Below the pieces are notes generated by a model that saw only the letters and a program-made list of their open reading frames with translations, had not been told where the DNA came from and did no database searches. Shown here piece by piece: positions 10,427 through 18,461 of a stretch of 64,000 nucleotides of DNA (its first letter is position 1; each line of letters starts with the position of its first letter). Position numbers and translations under genes: made by a program. This DNA comes from Mycobacterium syngnathidarum (GTDB taxonomy: Bacteria > Actinomycetota > Actinomycetes > Mycobacteriales > Mycobacteriaceae), in the NCBI RefSeq assembly GCF_001942625.1, contig NZ_MLCL01000033.1, positions 62,001 to 126,000 of the forward strand, given 5' to 3'.

Positions 10427-11902
10427 TCAACCGCTCGGGTCCGGAGGAACGAGTAGCTCCTCGGGGTGGAAGTGGTGGTTGACGGTGTCTTGGCCGGTGT
10501 TCATCAGGGGTGGTGGGTGCCAGTGGATGCGTCCGGTGTCGGGGTCGACGCTGGTGGTCCACCCGAGTCCGACCAGGCGGTTGTCGGGTCCGCAGCTCAG
10601 TGCGAGGTCGGGGGCGTCGGTGTTGCCGCCGTGTTGCCAGTCGGCTTTGGCGTGGTGGACCTGGCAGTGGTCGGCCGGGGCGGTGCAGCCGGGGCGGGTG
10701 CAGCCTCGGTCGCGGTTGTAGAGCAGCAGGCGTTGTGCTTTGGTGGCCAACCGTTTGGTGCGGGCCATGTAGAGCGGTTCGGCGGTGTAGTGGTCGTAGA
10801 TGATCAGGTAGTGGAAGCTGTGCGATGCCAACCTGATGAGGTCTTTCATCGGCAGTCGGATACCCGAACCGGTGACCGCGATTCCGGCGCCGGCTTCCAG
10901 CTCGGCCAAGGTCGTGGAGACCACCACGGTGACCGGCAGACCGCCATGCTGGCCGAGCCGTTTTGACATCAGCAGTTCGCGCAGTGCGACTTTGAGTGCG
11001 TCGTGGTTGCGCTGGGCCTGGGTTCGGGTGTCACGGTCGGCGGCGGCCTGCTGGTGCAGCCGGTCTTGCTGCTCTGGGCCCGTGTCGGCGCCGGAGATCT
11101 CCGGATCAACGACCTCGGACTCATCGGTGTCGGGGATGTCGAGTGGGTTGGGTGTCGGGTTGTGGACCGGTTCGGGGTCGCTGGGATTGTTGATGCCGGG
11201 GGCGCCCCACACGCCGGTGACCGTGGTCAGATACGACGCTGTCTCGGGGTCCAGCCAACCCTGCACATGCACCAACCCGTCGGCGTCTTGTTTGCCGATC
11301 CGCAGCCCGCGCAGATGCGCGGCGACATCAGGCGAGTCGCCGTCCTGGTTGAGCAGATACAGCAGTTTGTCGGCGGCGGCTTTCAGTGTTTCGGGGGTAT
11401 CACGGATCGCGGCGGCCACCAGGTCGGATTCGATCTGTGCGAGTTCGGCTGTGCTGACGTATTTTTCGGCCTTGGCCACGGTGTGGCCGATGATCGTGAT
11501 GTGTTCGGTGTTGATCGATCCGGACCTCAGCGCGTGGGCGCAGGCGGGCAGCGCCGGCGCCAGCACCTCGCCGGTGAGGCTGTATCGCGGACCTAGGTCC
11601 TCAGCTGCTGCGATGCGGCGTGAGGCTTCCTTGCGGCTGATGCGCATCCGGGTGGCAAGAACATCGGTCCAGGATTTGCCGCCGATCTCATGCGGGCTGG
11701 TGCGGGCCATCAGGGCGGCCTGGATGCGGTGATCGATCGTGGCCTGCGTGCGGGCCTGCTGCTCGCGTTCTGACTGGATGGCCAACAACTCCTCGGTGTC
11801 GAGTCCGCTGAAATCAACGTCGACCAGTGCCGCGGTCGCGGCGCGGTGGCCGGCCAGCGCGGTCTGAACCGCCTCGCGGGTGTGGGCCAAGCCGACCTTC
11901 AT
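10427..11902 (-). CDS. DUF222 / HNH endonuclease domain protein (13E12-repeat family)
   Basis: The N-terminal half is a DUF222 domain (ELLAIQSEREQQARTQATIDHRIQ, then SRKEASRRIAAAEDLGPR). An acidic, low-complexity linker follows (about residues 240-290). The C-terminal HNH nuclease domain has CTRPGCTAPADHCQVHHAKADW with the Cys pair and His-His motif, ending in DNRLVG. Families like this occur in many copies in mycobacteria; REP13E12 copies in M. tuberculosis serve as phage attachment sites. The frame is open up to 12055, but the stretch before MKVGLAHTREAV does not look like the family and a LexA-like box lies there, so I start at 11902 (491 aa). Biological role is not established. Confidence 0.85.
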   Translation of the reverse strand: MKVGLAHTREAVQTALAGHRAATAALVDVDFSGLDTEELLAIQSEREQQARTQATIDHRIQAALMARTSPHEIGGKSWTDVLATRMRISRKEASRRIAAAEDLGPRYSLTGEVLAPALPACAHALRSGSINTEHITIIGHTVAKAEKYVSTAELAQIESDLVAAAIRDTPETLKAAADKLLYLLNQDGDSPDVAAHLRGLRIGKQDADGLVHVQGWLDPETASYLTTVTGVWGAPGINNPSDPEPVHNPTPNPLDIPDTDESEVVDPEISGADTGPEQQDRLHQQAAADRDTRTQAQRNHDALKVALRELLMSKRLGQHGGLPVTVVVSTTLAELEAGAGIAVTGSGIRLPMKDLIRLASHSFHYLIIYDHYTAEPLYMARTKRLATKAQRLLLYNRDRGCTRPGCTAPADHCQVHHAKADWQHGGNTDAPDLALSCGPDNRLVGLGWTTSVDPDTGRIHWHPPPLMNTGQDTVNHHFHPEELLVPPDPSG

Positions 11903-11905
11903 ATA

Positions 11906-11921
11906 TCGAACACTAGTTCTA
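11906..11921 (-). promoter_or_regulatory. LexA/SOS-like box upstream of the DUF222-HNH gene
   Basis: TCGAAC-ACTA-GTTCTA matches the mycobacterial LexA consensus TCGAAC-N4-GTTCGA at 11 of 12 fixed bases. It lies four bases before the chosen start codon of the DUF222-HNH gene, suggesting DNA-damage induction. Confidence 0.65.
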
Positions 11922-12455
11922 TGCGCCGACAAGAAATCGCAGTTTGGGACCGGTGTGGCCACAGTGGCCAAAGTTTCGATCATCGCGATTTGTGAATTCT
12001 CGTCAGCGTCGTGGTGGCGCAATGCGAGCCGCGACGACGGTTTCGTCAGGTGCACAACGTCGGTCGGCAGCGCATTCAGTCAACCTGCGAAGACGGCCAT
12101 TTCGCCGCTCTGCGACGCCCGTGAATCGCCCCTTGTCGTGATTGTGTGTCATCGCAGTCCGAAGCCCGTCCAGTAGCGCTGCCGAAGGTGGTCCGGGCAG
12201 TCACGGTGCATCTGCTGAGTTTCCGGCGCGTCGGCGACGGCCAGGCATACCGGGTTGCATCGACCGACACTGACCACCCTGCGCGCCGGGGTCCCCCGGA
12301 AGCTGCGGTGCCGAGCCTGAGCCGGTGGGCGAACTCGGAGGCGACCGCCCGCCAGGCTCTCACCGTAGCGCTGGAGGACAGTGACGCCGACGTCCGGGCG
12401 TATGCGCGCCAGGCGCTAGCTGGCTGAGCCGCGTTTTGCCCGGACAGCAAGATCC
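11922..12455. other. Intergenic stretch with one possible gene remnant
   Basis: About 530 bases separate the DUF222-HNH promoter from the DinB-like gene. Apart from a possible HEAT-repeat fragment (separate entry) and a short repeat TGGCCA-CAG-TGGCCA near 11955, no coding region, RNA gene or mobile element was recognised. Confidence 0.4.
12146..12427 (+). pseudogene. Possible remnant of a HEAT-repeat protein
   Basis: The last 45 of 93 codons read as HEAT-like repeat sequence: WANSEATARQALTVALEDSD followed by ADVRAYARQALAG, with the ALxDxDxxVRxxAxxAL spacing. The first half resembles nothing known to me and the GTG start has no ribosome binding site. It may be the decayed 3' end of a longer HEAT-repeat gene, or chance in GC-rich DNA. 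Confidence 0.3.
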
Positions 12456-12986
12456 ATGCCTCAAGAGGCAGTCGCGCTGATACTGGGCATCGTGCACACA
12501 AGCCAGCGCAGGAGGAACGACAATCCGCCGCCACGGACCGGGAACAGCGAAACCGAGGTTCTCCGTGGGTTTCTCGATTACCTCCGCACATCGATCGCCG
12601 CGAAGGTCGACGGTGTGCCTGAGCCAATGGCCCGGTCGTCTCCGGTGCCGTCGGGCACGACGCTGCTCGGTGTGCTGAATCACCTGACCAACGTCGAACG
12701 CTGGATCTTCCTCGGTGAGGACGTCACCGACTGGCCTGCGACGTTCGCGGTCGGACCGTCGGACACCGTCGCCGATGTGGTGGCCCGCTACCGCGACACC
12801 GTCGAGCGCGCCAACGGGGTGCTCGACGGCTGCACCGACCTCGCGGCGCCGGTTCCCCGGCCGCATGCCGGACGGCCCGCGCCCAGCGTCCGTTGGGCAC
12901 TCACCCACATGATCGAAGAGACCGGCCGCCACGCGGGTCACGCCGACATTCTGCGCGAACTGATCGACGGCGCGACCGGCCGCTGA
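12456..12986 (+). CDS. DinB-fold protein (DUF664 type)
   Basis: The core from about residue 30 is a DinB/DUF664 four-helix bundle: VLRGFLDYLRTSIAAKVDGV, then VPSGTTLLGVLNHLTNVERW with the first metal-site His, and WALTHMIEETGRHAGHADIL with the second His cluster. Relatives are metal-dependent thiol transferases or hydrolases that often use mycothiol in actinobacteria; the substrate of this one is unknown. The first 20-25 residues fit the family poorly. An internal GTG at 12492 is an alternative start, and AGGAGG near 12510 has no start codon at the right distance. It seems to be a single gene. Confidence 0.75.
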   Translation: MPQEAVALILGIVHTSQRRRNDNPPPRTGNSETEVLRGFLDYLRTSIAAKVDGVPEPMARSSPVPSGTTLLGVLNHLTNVERWIFLGEDVTDWPATFAVGPSDTVADVVARYRDTVERANGVLDGCTDLAAPVPRPHAGRPAPSVRWALTHMIEETGRHAGHADILRELIDGATGR

Positions 12987-13073
12987 GCACGCTTCGGGTC
13001 GATCCGCATTCAGGCAGTGTCGAAGTTCGTCGTTAACGCTGCTAACGACCGGGCCTCGGCCTAATCTCGATGC

Positions 13074-15680
13074 GTGCGACTCGCTTGGCCGCTGACGGGG
13101 CGGTTGGAGGAGACCCGGCTGATCGACACCGCGCTGGATTCCACCGAACTGTCCGGCATCGTGATCTACGGGACTGCCGGTGTCGGCAAGAGCCGTATCG
13201 CCCGCGAAGCACTTTCGACAGCGGGCGCCGGTGGCCGTGAAACGCGCTGGGCGGTGGGCACATCAGCGGCTCAGGCCCTTCCGCTGGGGACGTTCGCGCG
13301 GTGGGTGGGAACATCGGACGCCGACAGCGCGGCGCTGGTGGGCCGGGTGCTCGACGGCCTGACCTCCGCGTCCGACGGCCGGCCGGTGCTGGTCTGCGTC
13401 GACGACGCGCACCTGCTCGATGGTCTGTCAGGTTTCGTGTTGCAGCAGATCGTGCAACGTCGGGCCGCCAAGCTCCTGCTGACCGTGCGCACCGGTATGC
13501 CGATCCCGGCCGAGGTGCTGGCGGCATGTGATCGCGGCCGGTTCGAGCGGCTGGACCTGCAGCCGCTGTCCCGCGACGAATCGACGCAGTTGCTGACCGC
13601 CGCGCTCGGTGGACCCCTCGATACCGAAGCGGCGCAACGGTTGTGGCGGCTCACCCGGGGCAATGTGCTCTACCTGCGCAACATCGTCGAACAGGAGGTC
13701 GCTCAGGGGCGGCTTGCCCGCGGGGATAGGTGCTGGCGGTGGAGCGGTGACCCGGTGATGCCGCCCGGCTTGGTCGAACTGATCGAGACGCGGATCGGTG
13801 CGCTACCGCCGGCGGTCAGCGAAGTGGTCGACGTCCTGGCGGTCGCAGAGCCGCTTCAACTGGATCGGCTGACCGCGATCACTGATGGCGATTCAGTGGC
13901 GGCGGCCGAGATGCGGGGTCTGATCACCATCGATGCCGTCGACGAAGAGGTCCGCGTCGCCCACCCGCTGTATGCGGAGGTACGACGCAATCGGGCACCG
14001 GGCTCCCGCTTGCGTCGGCTGCGCGGGCTGGTGGCCAATGCCCTCGGGAACCGGGACGACTGCGACGCCATGCGGGTCGTGGTCCGGCGGGCCACCCTGA
14101 TGCTCGACTCGGATCTGGCGCCCGATCCCGAGTTGCTGACCCGCGCAGCACAGGGCGCGGTGTGGTTGTCCGATCTGGCCCTGGCCGACCGACTGGCGCA
14201 GGGGGCGATCGCGGCCGGCGCGGGCGCCGAAGCGAATTTTATTCGCGCCCATGCCTTGTCGTGGCTCAGCCGGGGCGAGGAGTCGAACGCTGAGCTCGAC
14301 GCCATCGACACCTCCGAGCTCACCGACGACGGGCGGGCCCGGTTGGCGTTCCTGCGGGCGTCGAACATGCTGTGGTCGCTGGCCGACCCGACCGGCGCCA
14401 AGCGGTACATCGATGATGCGGCCGCGGACATCCCGGCAGGGTCCCGTGCCGCCATCGACGCGTTCTACACGGTGTATGGGGCCGCGATGGGCGATCCTGG
14501 ACGGGCCGCGACAGCTTCCGACGGACTGGATCTGGACGCGCTGCCCGCCATCGTCGGCGCCGTGACCGCATGGGCGGTGGCCGCATCGGGTGGCGATGCC
14601 GGCCGCGCCGACGAGGCCGTCACGGCGGCCCACGTCGGTTACCGCATCACGGACAGCTCCTTCGACGCCGCGCACACCAGGTTCGTCATCGCCGATGCCC
14701 ACATCGGGGCGCTGTTGTTGGCCGGGCGGATCCGTGAGGCGGGTGAGCAGGCCGAGCAGTTGAGCCGCCGAGCCGCCGAGCGACCCGGCGCGGCACAACT
14801 GTTGGGAGCCGCGCTGGCCGGCCGAGTTGCCGCTGCAGCCGGTGCCCTTGGCGCCGCAGCCGAACAGTTGGATCCGGCGGTCGAGGTGATGCGGGCGGCG
14901 GGTGAGGCCAACGGGTTCAGCTACCGCTTTCACCTGCCCCGGGTCACGGCCCTGGCCATCCGCGGTCTGGCCGATGACGCGGCCCTGGCCGAACTCGAAG
15001 AATGCCGTCATGCCAGTTGGCGCTATCTCGCCTACGAGCACACGCTGGTGCGGTCGTGGATGGCAGCGACCCAAGGTGCGGTCTCGGAGGCCATCGAGAT
15101 CGCGCATGCCGCGGCCGATGCCGCCGGTGCCAACGGGCAACTGGCGCCCGAGGTGTGGTGCCTGCAGATCGCAGCACAGTTCGGCGACCATTCGCGCACA
15201 CATCGGCTCGAAGAATTGACCGGGCTGGTCGAGGGGCCGCGGGTCGGGGCGGCCGCAGCGCTGTCCCGTGCCCTTTCCTGTGACGATGGAGACGGGTTGA
15301 TCACGGTCTCAAGTGAATTCGAGGCTTTCGGTGATCTGGTGGCCGCGGCGGACGCGGCGGGATTGGCTGCCGTGGCCTATCGCCGCAAAGCCATGCGTGG
15401 ATCGGCGATGGCCTCGGCGACCCGGGCTGCGGAGCTGGCGCAGGCCTGCGGTGGCGCGGCGACCCCGGCGGTGCTCGCCGCCGCGGGACGCCTGCCGTTG
15501 ACCGACCGCGAACGGGAGATAGCGATGCTGGTCGGTGCCGGGCTGTCGAGTCGGGCGATCGCCGACCGCTTGCGTCTATCGGTGCGCACGGTCGAGGGGC
15601 ACATCTATCGCGCCATGGCGAAAACCGGAGTGTCCACGCGGGCCGGGTTGATCGCGCTGCTACCGCGACGGCACCGCTGA
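13074..15680 (+). CDS. Large ATP-binding LuxR-family (LAL) transcriptional regulator
   Basis: This 868-residue regulator has a P-loop at residues 33-40 (GTAGVGKS), a Walker B at VLVCVDDAHLLD near residue 110, a long alanine-rich helical-repeat middle, and a C-terminal LuxR helix-turn-helix at about 805-868 (LTDREREIAMLVGAGLSSRA, then TVEGHIYRAMAKTGVSTRAG). Such LAL/STAND proteins are ATP-dependent activators triggered by a ligand or partner bound to the middle domain. The target is unknown; the closest genes are the small ORF and the serine hydrolase that follow. GTG is the start, giving the usual short lead-in before LTGRLEE. Confidence 0.88.
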   Translation: MRLAWPLTGRLEETRLIDTALDSTELSGIVIYGTAGVGKSRIAREALSTAGAGGRETRWAVGTSAAQALPLGTFARWVGTSDADSAALVGRVLDGLTSASDGRPVLVCVDDAHLLDGLSGFVLQQIVQRRAAKLLLTVRTGMPIPAEVLAACDRGRFERLDLQPLSRDESTQLLTAALGGPLDTEAAQRLWRLTRGNVLYLRNIVEQEVAQGRLARGDRCWRWSGDPVMPPGLVELIETRIGALPPAVSEVVDVLAVAEPLQLDRLTAITDGDSVAAAEMRGLITIDAVDEEVRVAHPLYAEVRRNRAPGSRLRRLRGLVANALGNRDDCDAMRVVVRRATLMLDSDLAPDPELLTRAAQGAVWLSDLALADRLAQGAIAAGAGAEANFIRAHALSWLSRGEESNAELDAIDTSELTDDGRARLAFLRASNMLWSLADPTGAKRYIDDAAADIPAGSRAAIDAFYTVYGAAMGDPGRAATASDGLDLDALPAIVGAVTAWAVAASGGDAGRADEAVTAAHVGYRITDSSFDAAHTRFVIADAHIGALLLAGRIREAGEQAEQLSRRAAERPGAAQLLGAALAGRVAAAAGALGAAAEQLDPAVEVMRAAGEANGFSYRFHLPRVTALAIRGLADDAALAELEECRHASWRYLAYEHTLVRSWMAATQGAVSEAIEIAHAAADAAGANGQLAPEVWCLQIAAQFGDHSRTHRLEELTGLVEGPRVGAAAALSRALSCDDGDGLITVSSEFEAFGDLVAAADAAGLAAVAYRRKAMRGSAMASATRAAELAQACGGAATPAVLAAAGRLPLTDREREIAMLVGAGLSSRAIADRLRLSVRTVEGHIYRAMAKTGVSTRAGLIALLPRRHR

Positions 15681-15703
15681 TTCGAGTATCGGGTTACTCG
15701 CTC

Positions 15704-15719
15704 CGGTCCGGCTGGACCG
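15704..15719 (+). terminator. Hairpin after the LAL regulator
   Basis: A perfect 6-bp inverted repeat (CGGTCC, loop GGCT, GGACCG) lies between the LAL regulator stop and the next small gene. No T-run is present. Confidence 0.3.
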
Positions 15720-15735
15720 TCGCATCCTGGAACGC

Positions 15736-15933
15736 ATGGCCGATGAGGGCGAGATACGCGAACAGGCGCTGCGGGCACTGCCATTGCCGTATTCGCTGGC
15801 GTTGCGCTTGCGCGATGCCGGGGTGCCCCGAGAAGTGGTGAGCGAATATCTCAGCGTCGAGGAATCTGCACTCGACGGTTTCTACCGCATCGCCGAGGCC
15901 AAACTGGCGGCTGCCCTGCCGGCCCAGAGCTAG
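15736..15933 (+). CDS. Small conserved-looking hypothetical protein (65 aa)
   Basis: A compact, mostly helical 65-residue protein: ALRALPLPYSLALRLRDAGV, then REVVSEYLSVEESALDGFY and a final IAEAKLAAAL. The pattern (a loop, then LGV/LSVEESAL and a helix) resembles the DNA-recognition part of sigma-70 region 4 or a helix-turn-helix, and I recall similar small proteins in other mycobacteria. No function is assigned. It starts 55 bases after the LAL regulator in the same direction and its last four bases overlap the end of the convergent hydrolase gene. Confidence 0.6.
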   Translation: MADEGEIREQALRALPLPYSLALRLRDAGVPREVVSEYLSVEESALDGFYRIAEAKLAAALPAQS

Positions 15934-17132
15934 AGTTCCAGCGCCTGGTACGTGCGTCGCACGAATCGGGGTTGTGCCGTCTGCAGTTTCGCCAGCGAGG
16001 TGTTGCCACTGATGGCGGCGGCATCGACGCCCAGATTCGGGTGGTTCTGGATGAGGTAGAGCAGGATGAGATCTGCCGAGGGGTCGGCCTGCCACCAGGT
16101 GCCGTAGGCGCCGGGCCAACTGAAAGTGCCCAGCCCACCCGGGCCGAACAGCTGTCGTGATTTCGCCGGATCCGTCACGACTGACAGATTCAACCCGAAC
16201 CCACGGCCGACCCAGAACGGTGCACCGAGGAACGGGTACTGCTTCTGTTCGGGGGTGAGCCGGTCGGTGCGCATCAACCGAACCGATTCTTCGGAGAGCA
16301 CTCGTACGCCGTCGACTGAGCCGCCGCCCAACAACATTCGGACGAACTTGAGGTAATCGTCGGCAGTGGAGAACAACCCTGCGCCACCCGTGCAGAACGG
16401 GGGATCGGTGATCGGGGCCGGCCCCATCACGTCGTGGGTCAGCTTGTTGTCGTCGGTCAGCTGGTACATCGTGGCCGCGCGTCGCCGTCCGGCCGCGTCG
16501 ACCGAGAACCCGGTGTCGGCCATGCCCAGCGGCTCGAAGATCCGCTCGGCGAGGACCTTCGACAGTGGCTTGCCTTCGATGCGGGACAACGCGATACCCA
16601 GCACATCGGTGGAGTGGCTGTAGGTGAGGCGCTCTCCGGGTTGATGTGCCAGCGGCAGCGCGGCCACCTCCGCCAGCCAGCGGTCGTGATCTTGACGCAG
16701 CGACAGCTTGCCGTATGCCGATGCCAGCGGGCCAAGGACCGAGAACATATACGCCAGCCCGCTGCGGTGGGTCATCAGATCGTCGAAGGTGATGGGGCGC
16801 CGCGCGGGTTCGGTGCGGTCCAGCGGGCCACGCGCCTCGCGCAGCACGCGCATGTCGGCCAACTCTGGCAGCCATTTGGTCACCGGCTCGTCCAGCGCGA
16901 GCTTGCCTTCTTCGACCAGCGCCATCGCCGCGGCGACGGTGACCGGCTTCGTCATGGAGGCGATCCGGAAAATGGTGTCTCGCTGCATCGGTAACCCGGC
17001 GTCGACGTCGCGGTGGCCCAGTGTGTTGACCTGGAGCACTTCGCCCGCCTGCCACACCAGCGTGACCGCACCGGCCAACAGCCCGGCGTCGATCGCCTCA
17101 CGTATGGACGTCTGATTGCCGTCGAGGTTCAT
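15930..17132 (-). CDS. Serine hydrolase of the class C beta-lactamase/esterase family
   Basis: The 400-residue protein carries the SxxK nucleophile motif SMTK near residue 60 (FRIASMTKPVT), the Tyr motif YSHST near residue 170, and a glycine-rich C-terminal block GPGGLGTFSWPGAYGTWWQADP. It has no signal peptide. Relatives in mycobacteria (LipL, LipD and similar) are esterases or lipases with a beta-lactamase fold, so an ester substrate is more likely than a beta-lactam. It is transcribed in the same direction as the AraC regulator gene, which lies 51 bases upstream of its start, so the two might share a transcript. Confidence 0.88.
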   Translation of the reverse strand: MNLDGNQTSIREAIDAGLLAGAVTLVWQAGEVLQVNTLGHRDVDAGLPMQRDTIFRIASMTKPVTVAAAMALVEEGKLALDEPVTKWLPELADMRVLREARGPLDRTEPARRPITFDDLMTHRSGLAYMFSVLGPLASAYGKLSLRQDHDRWLAEVAALPLAHQPGERLTYSHSTDVLGIALSRIEGKPLSKVLAERIFEPLGMADTGFSVDAAGRRRAATMYQLTDDNKLTHDVMGPAPITDPPFCTGGAGLFSTADDYLKFVRMLLGGGSVDGVRVLSEESVRLMRTDRLTPEQKQYPFLGAPFWVGRGFGLNLSVVTDPAKSRQLFGPGGLGTFSWPGAYGTWWQADPSADLILLYLIQNHPNLGVDAAAISGNTSLAKLQTAQPRFVRRTYQALEL

Positions 17133-17183
17133 CCCGCCCAGCCTATCCAGCGGAGGCTTTCGGGCCGGCGCTGCCTCCCGGTG

Positions 17184-18272
17184 TCATCCACGGCGCCAGC
17201 GGCGGCGTGCCCTGACCACACTCGACCAGTCCTGATACCCGAGCCGGCGGGCGATCTCGTAGTGCGGGATGGTGCGCTCGCGCAGGAGATTGTCGGCGAC
17301 GCTGCGGCGTACCTCGTCGAGTACCGCGCGGTAGGCCGTGCCTTCGCGTTCGAGGTGCCGTCGCAAGGTCCGTGGCGCGTAGTGCAAATGCTGCGCAACG
17401 TCTTCCAACGTGAGATCGAGCGAGGACTGATCCAGCAGATGTGCCCGCACCTGGGCGGCGACGCCGGTGTGGTGCAGTCGTTCGGCGCGGATGCGGTCGC
17501 AGTGGGCGACCATCAGGTCGGTGGTGTGCGCGTTCGCCATCGGTGGCACGAGGTCGAGATAGACGGCGTCATAGACGATTTCGTTGCGACGACATCCGAA
17601 GCTCACCGGGACGCGGAAGTAGTCTCGGTAGACATCGACGCCGGCCTCCGCAGACGGCGCCGGGAAGGCGAACCGGACCTCGCGCAACGGTACCGCGTCG
17701 AAGTCGGGGAAGGTGTCGCGCTGGATCTGCATCACCGCGGTCAGATCCCGTTCGATCACCAACCGTCGGATGCCCTCGGGCATGTCATCTGCTTCGAATG
17801 CCAGAACGTAGTGGTCGTCGTCGATCCGGGCCGTCATCGTCGAGAAGGCGAAGGTCAGCATGGCGTAGTAGAGACCTCGGTGGACGGTGTCGCGCACACT
17901 CGCCGAGGCGGCCAGGAGATAGCCCAGATAGCCGTACGCGGTCAGGTGGTAGTGGTTGCCCAACTGCACTCCCAGCCCGGGACGATTGCCGGTCAGGGCA
18001 GCCAGGTTGCGGATCACCGCGAGTTCCTGGCTGGCCTCCACGACGGTGTCGACGTCGGTCAGTGAGCTGACGTCGAGATGCGAACCGGCCAGCAACGAGT
18101 CGGCCGGGACGCCGTGCGCCGCTGCCCACTCACACATGATCGCTACCGAAACAGCCGTACGCGGGTGGTCCCAGGGGTCGGTCATGGCCGCTATGACCCG
18201 GTTGGTCGACTGCAGCACCGGGGAGCCGGGCAGCGGTCCCTGAACTGCGGTTTCAGGGTGGGCGGACATCAT
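17184..18272 (-). CDS. AraC-family regulator (VirS/ArgR-like), apparent C-terminal frameshift
   Basis: The N-terminal ligand-binding-like domain (VSVAIMCEWAAAHGVPADSL, GYLGYLLAASASVRDTVHRG) is of the type in VirS and related actinobacterial AraC proteins. The C-terminal AraC helix-turn-helix pair includes LTLEDVAQHLHYAPRTLRRH and IARRLGYQDWSSVVRARRRW. The protein stops right after RRRWRRG, while family members continue with GxTPxxY. Reading one frame over, the expected MTPGGSAG follows immediately (start codon 17185-17187, stop 17143-17145), so a small indel seems to have cut off about 14 residues. I start at the first of two adjacent ATGs. It faces the alcohol dehydrogenase operon and is its likely regulator. 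Confidence 0.83.
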   Translation of the reverse strand: MMSAHPETAVQGPLPGSPVLQSTNRVIAAMTDPWDHPRTAVSVAIMCEWAAAHGVPADSLLAGSHLDVSSLTDVDTVVEASQELAVIRNLAALTGNRPGLGVQLGNHYHLTAYGYLGYLLAASASVRDTVHRGLYYAMLTFAFSTMTARIDDDHYVLAFEADDMPEGIRRLVIERDLTAVMQIQRDTFPDFDAVPLREVRFAFPAPSAEAGVDVYRDYFRVPVSFGCRRNEIVYDAVYLDLVPPMANAHTTDLMVAHCDRIRAERLHHTGVAAQVRAHLLDQSSLDLTLEDVAQHLHYAPRTLRRHLEREGTAYRAVLDEVRRSVADNLLRERTIPHYEIARRLGYQDWSSVVRARRRWRRG

Positions 18273-18328
18273 GACGGTCAGTTTTGCCGACTTGCTCAGG
18301 CCGGTCAACGAGTCCCGAGCCCGCCGAA

Positions 18329-18356
18329 GTGGCCGGAAATGTTGAGTTGTGGCCGG
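18329..18356. promoter_or_regulatory. Direct repeat in the AraC/alcohol dehydrogenase divergent promoter
   Basis: GTGGCCGG occurs twice, at 18329 and 18349, 20 bases apart (about two helical turns), between the AraC gene and the alcohol dehydrogenase gene. AraC-type proteins often bind such direct half-sites. With 189 bases between the two start codons there is room for both promoters. Confidence 0.45.
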
Positions 18357-18461
18357 GACGGTCCTGTCCAACGGCAGGCGCCAGCCCTACGGTTTCCGCA
18401 TAGTGATGCACATCTCAGTTCAACCCGAACTGTGTCTGTTGACACGCGAGGAGAGGCTCTG

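Noticed and set aside
11903..12055. Extra 51 codons at the start of the DUF222-HNH gene
   Set aside because: The stretch does not resemble the family and contains the LexA-like box, so the later ATG was used.
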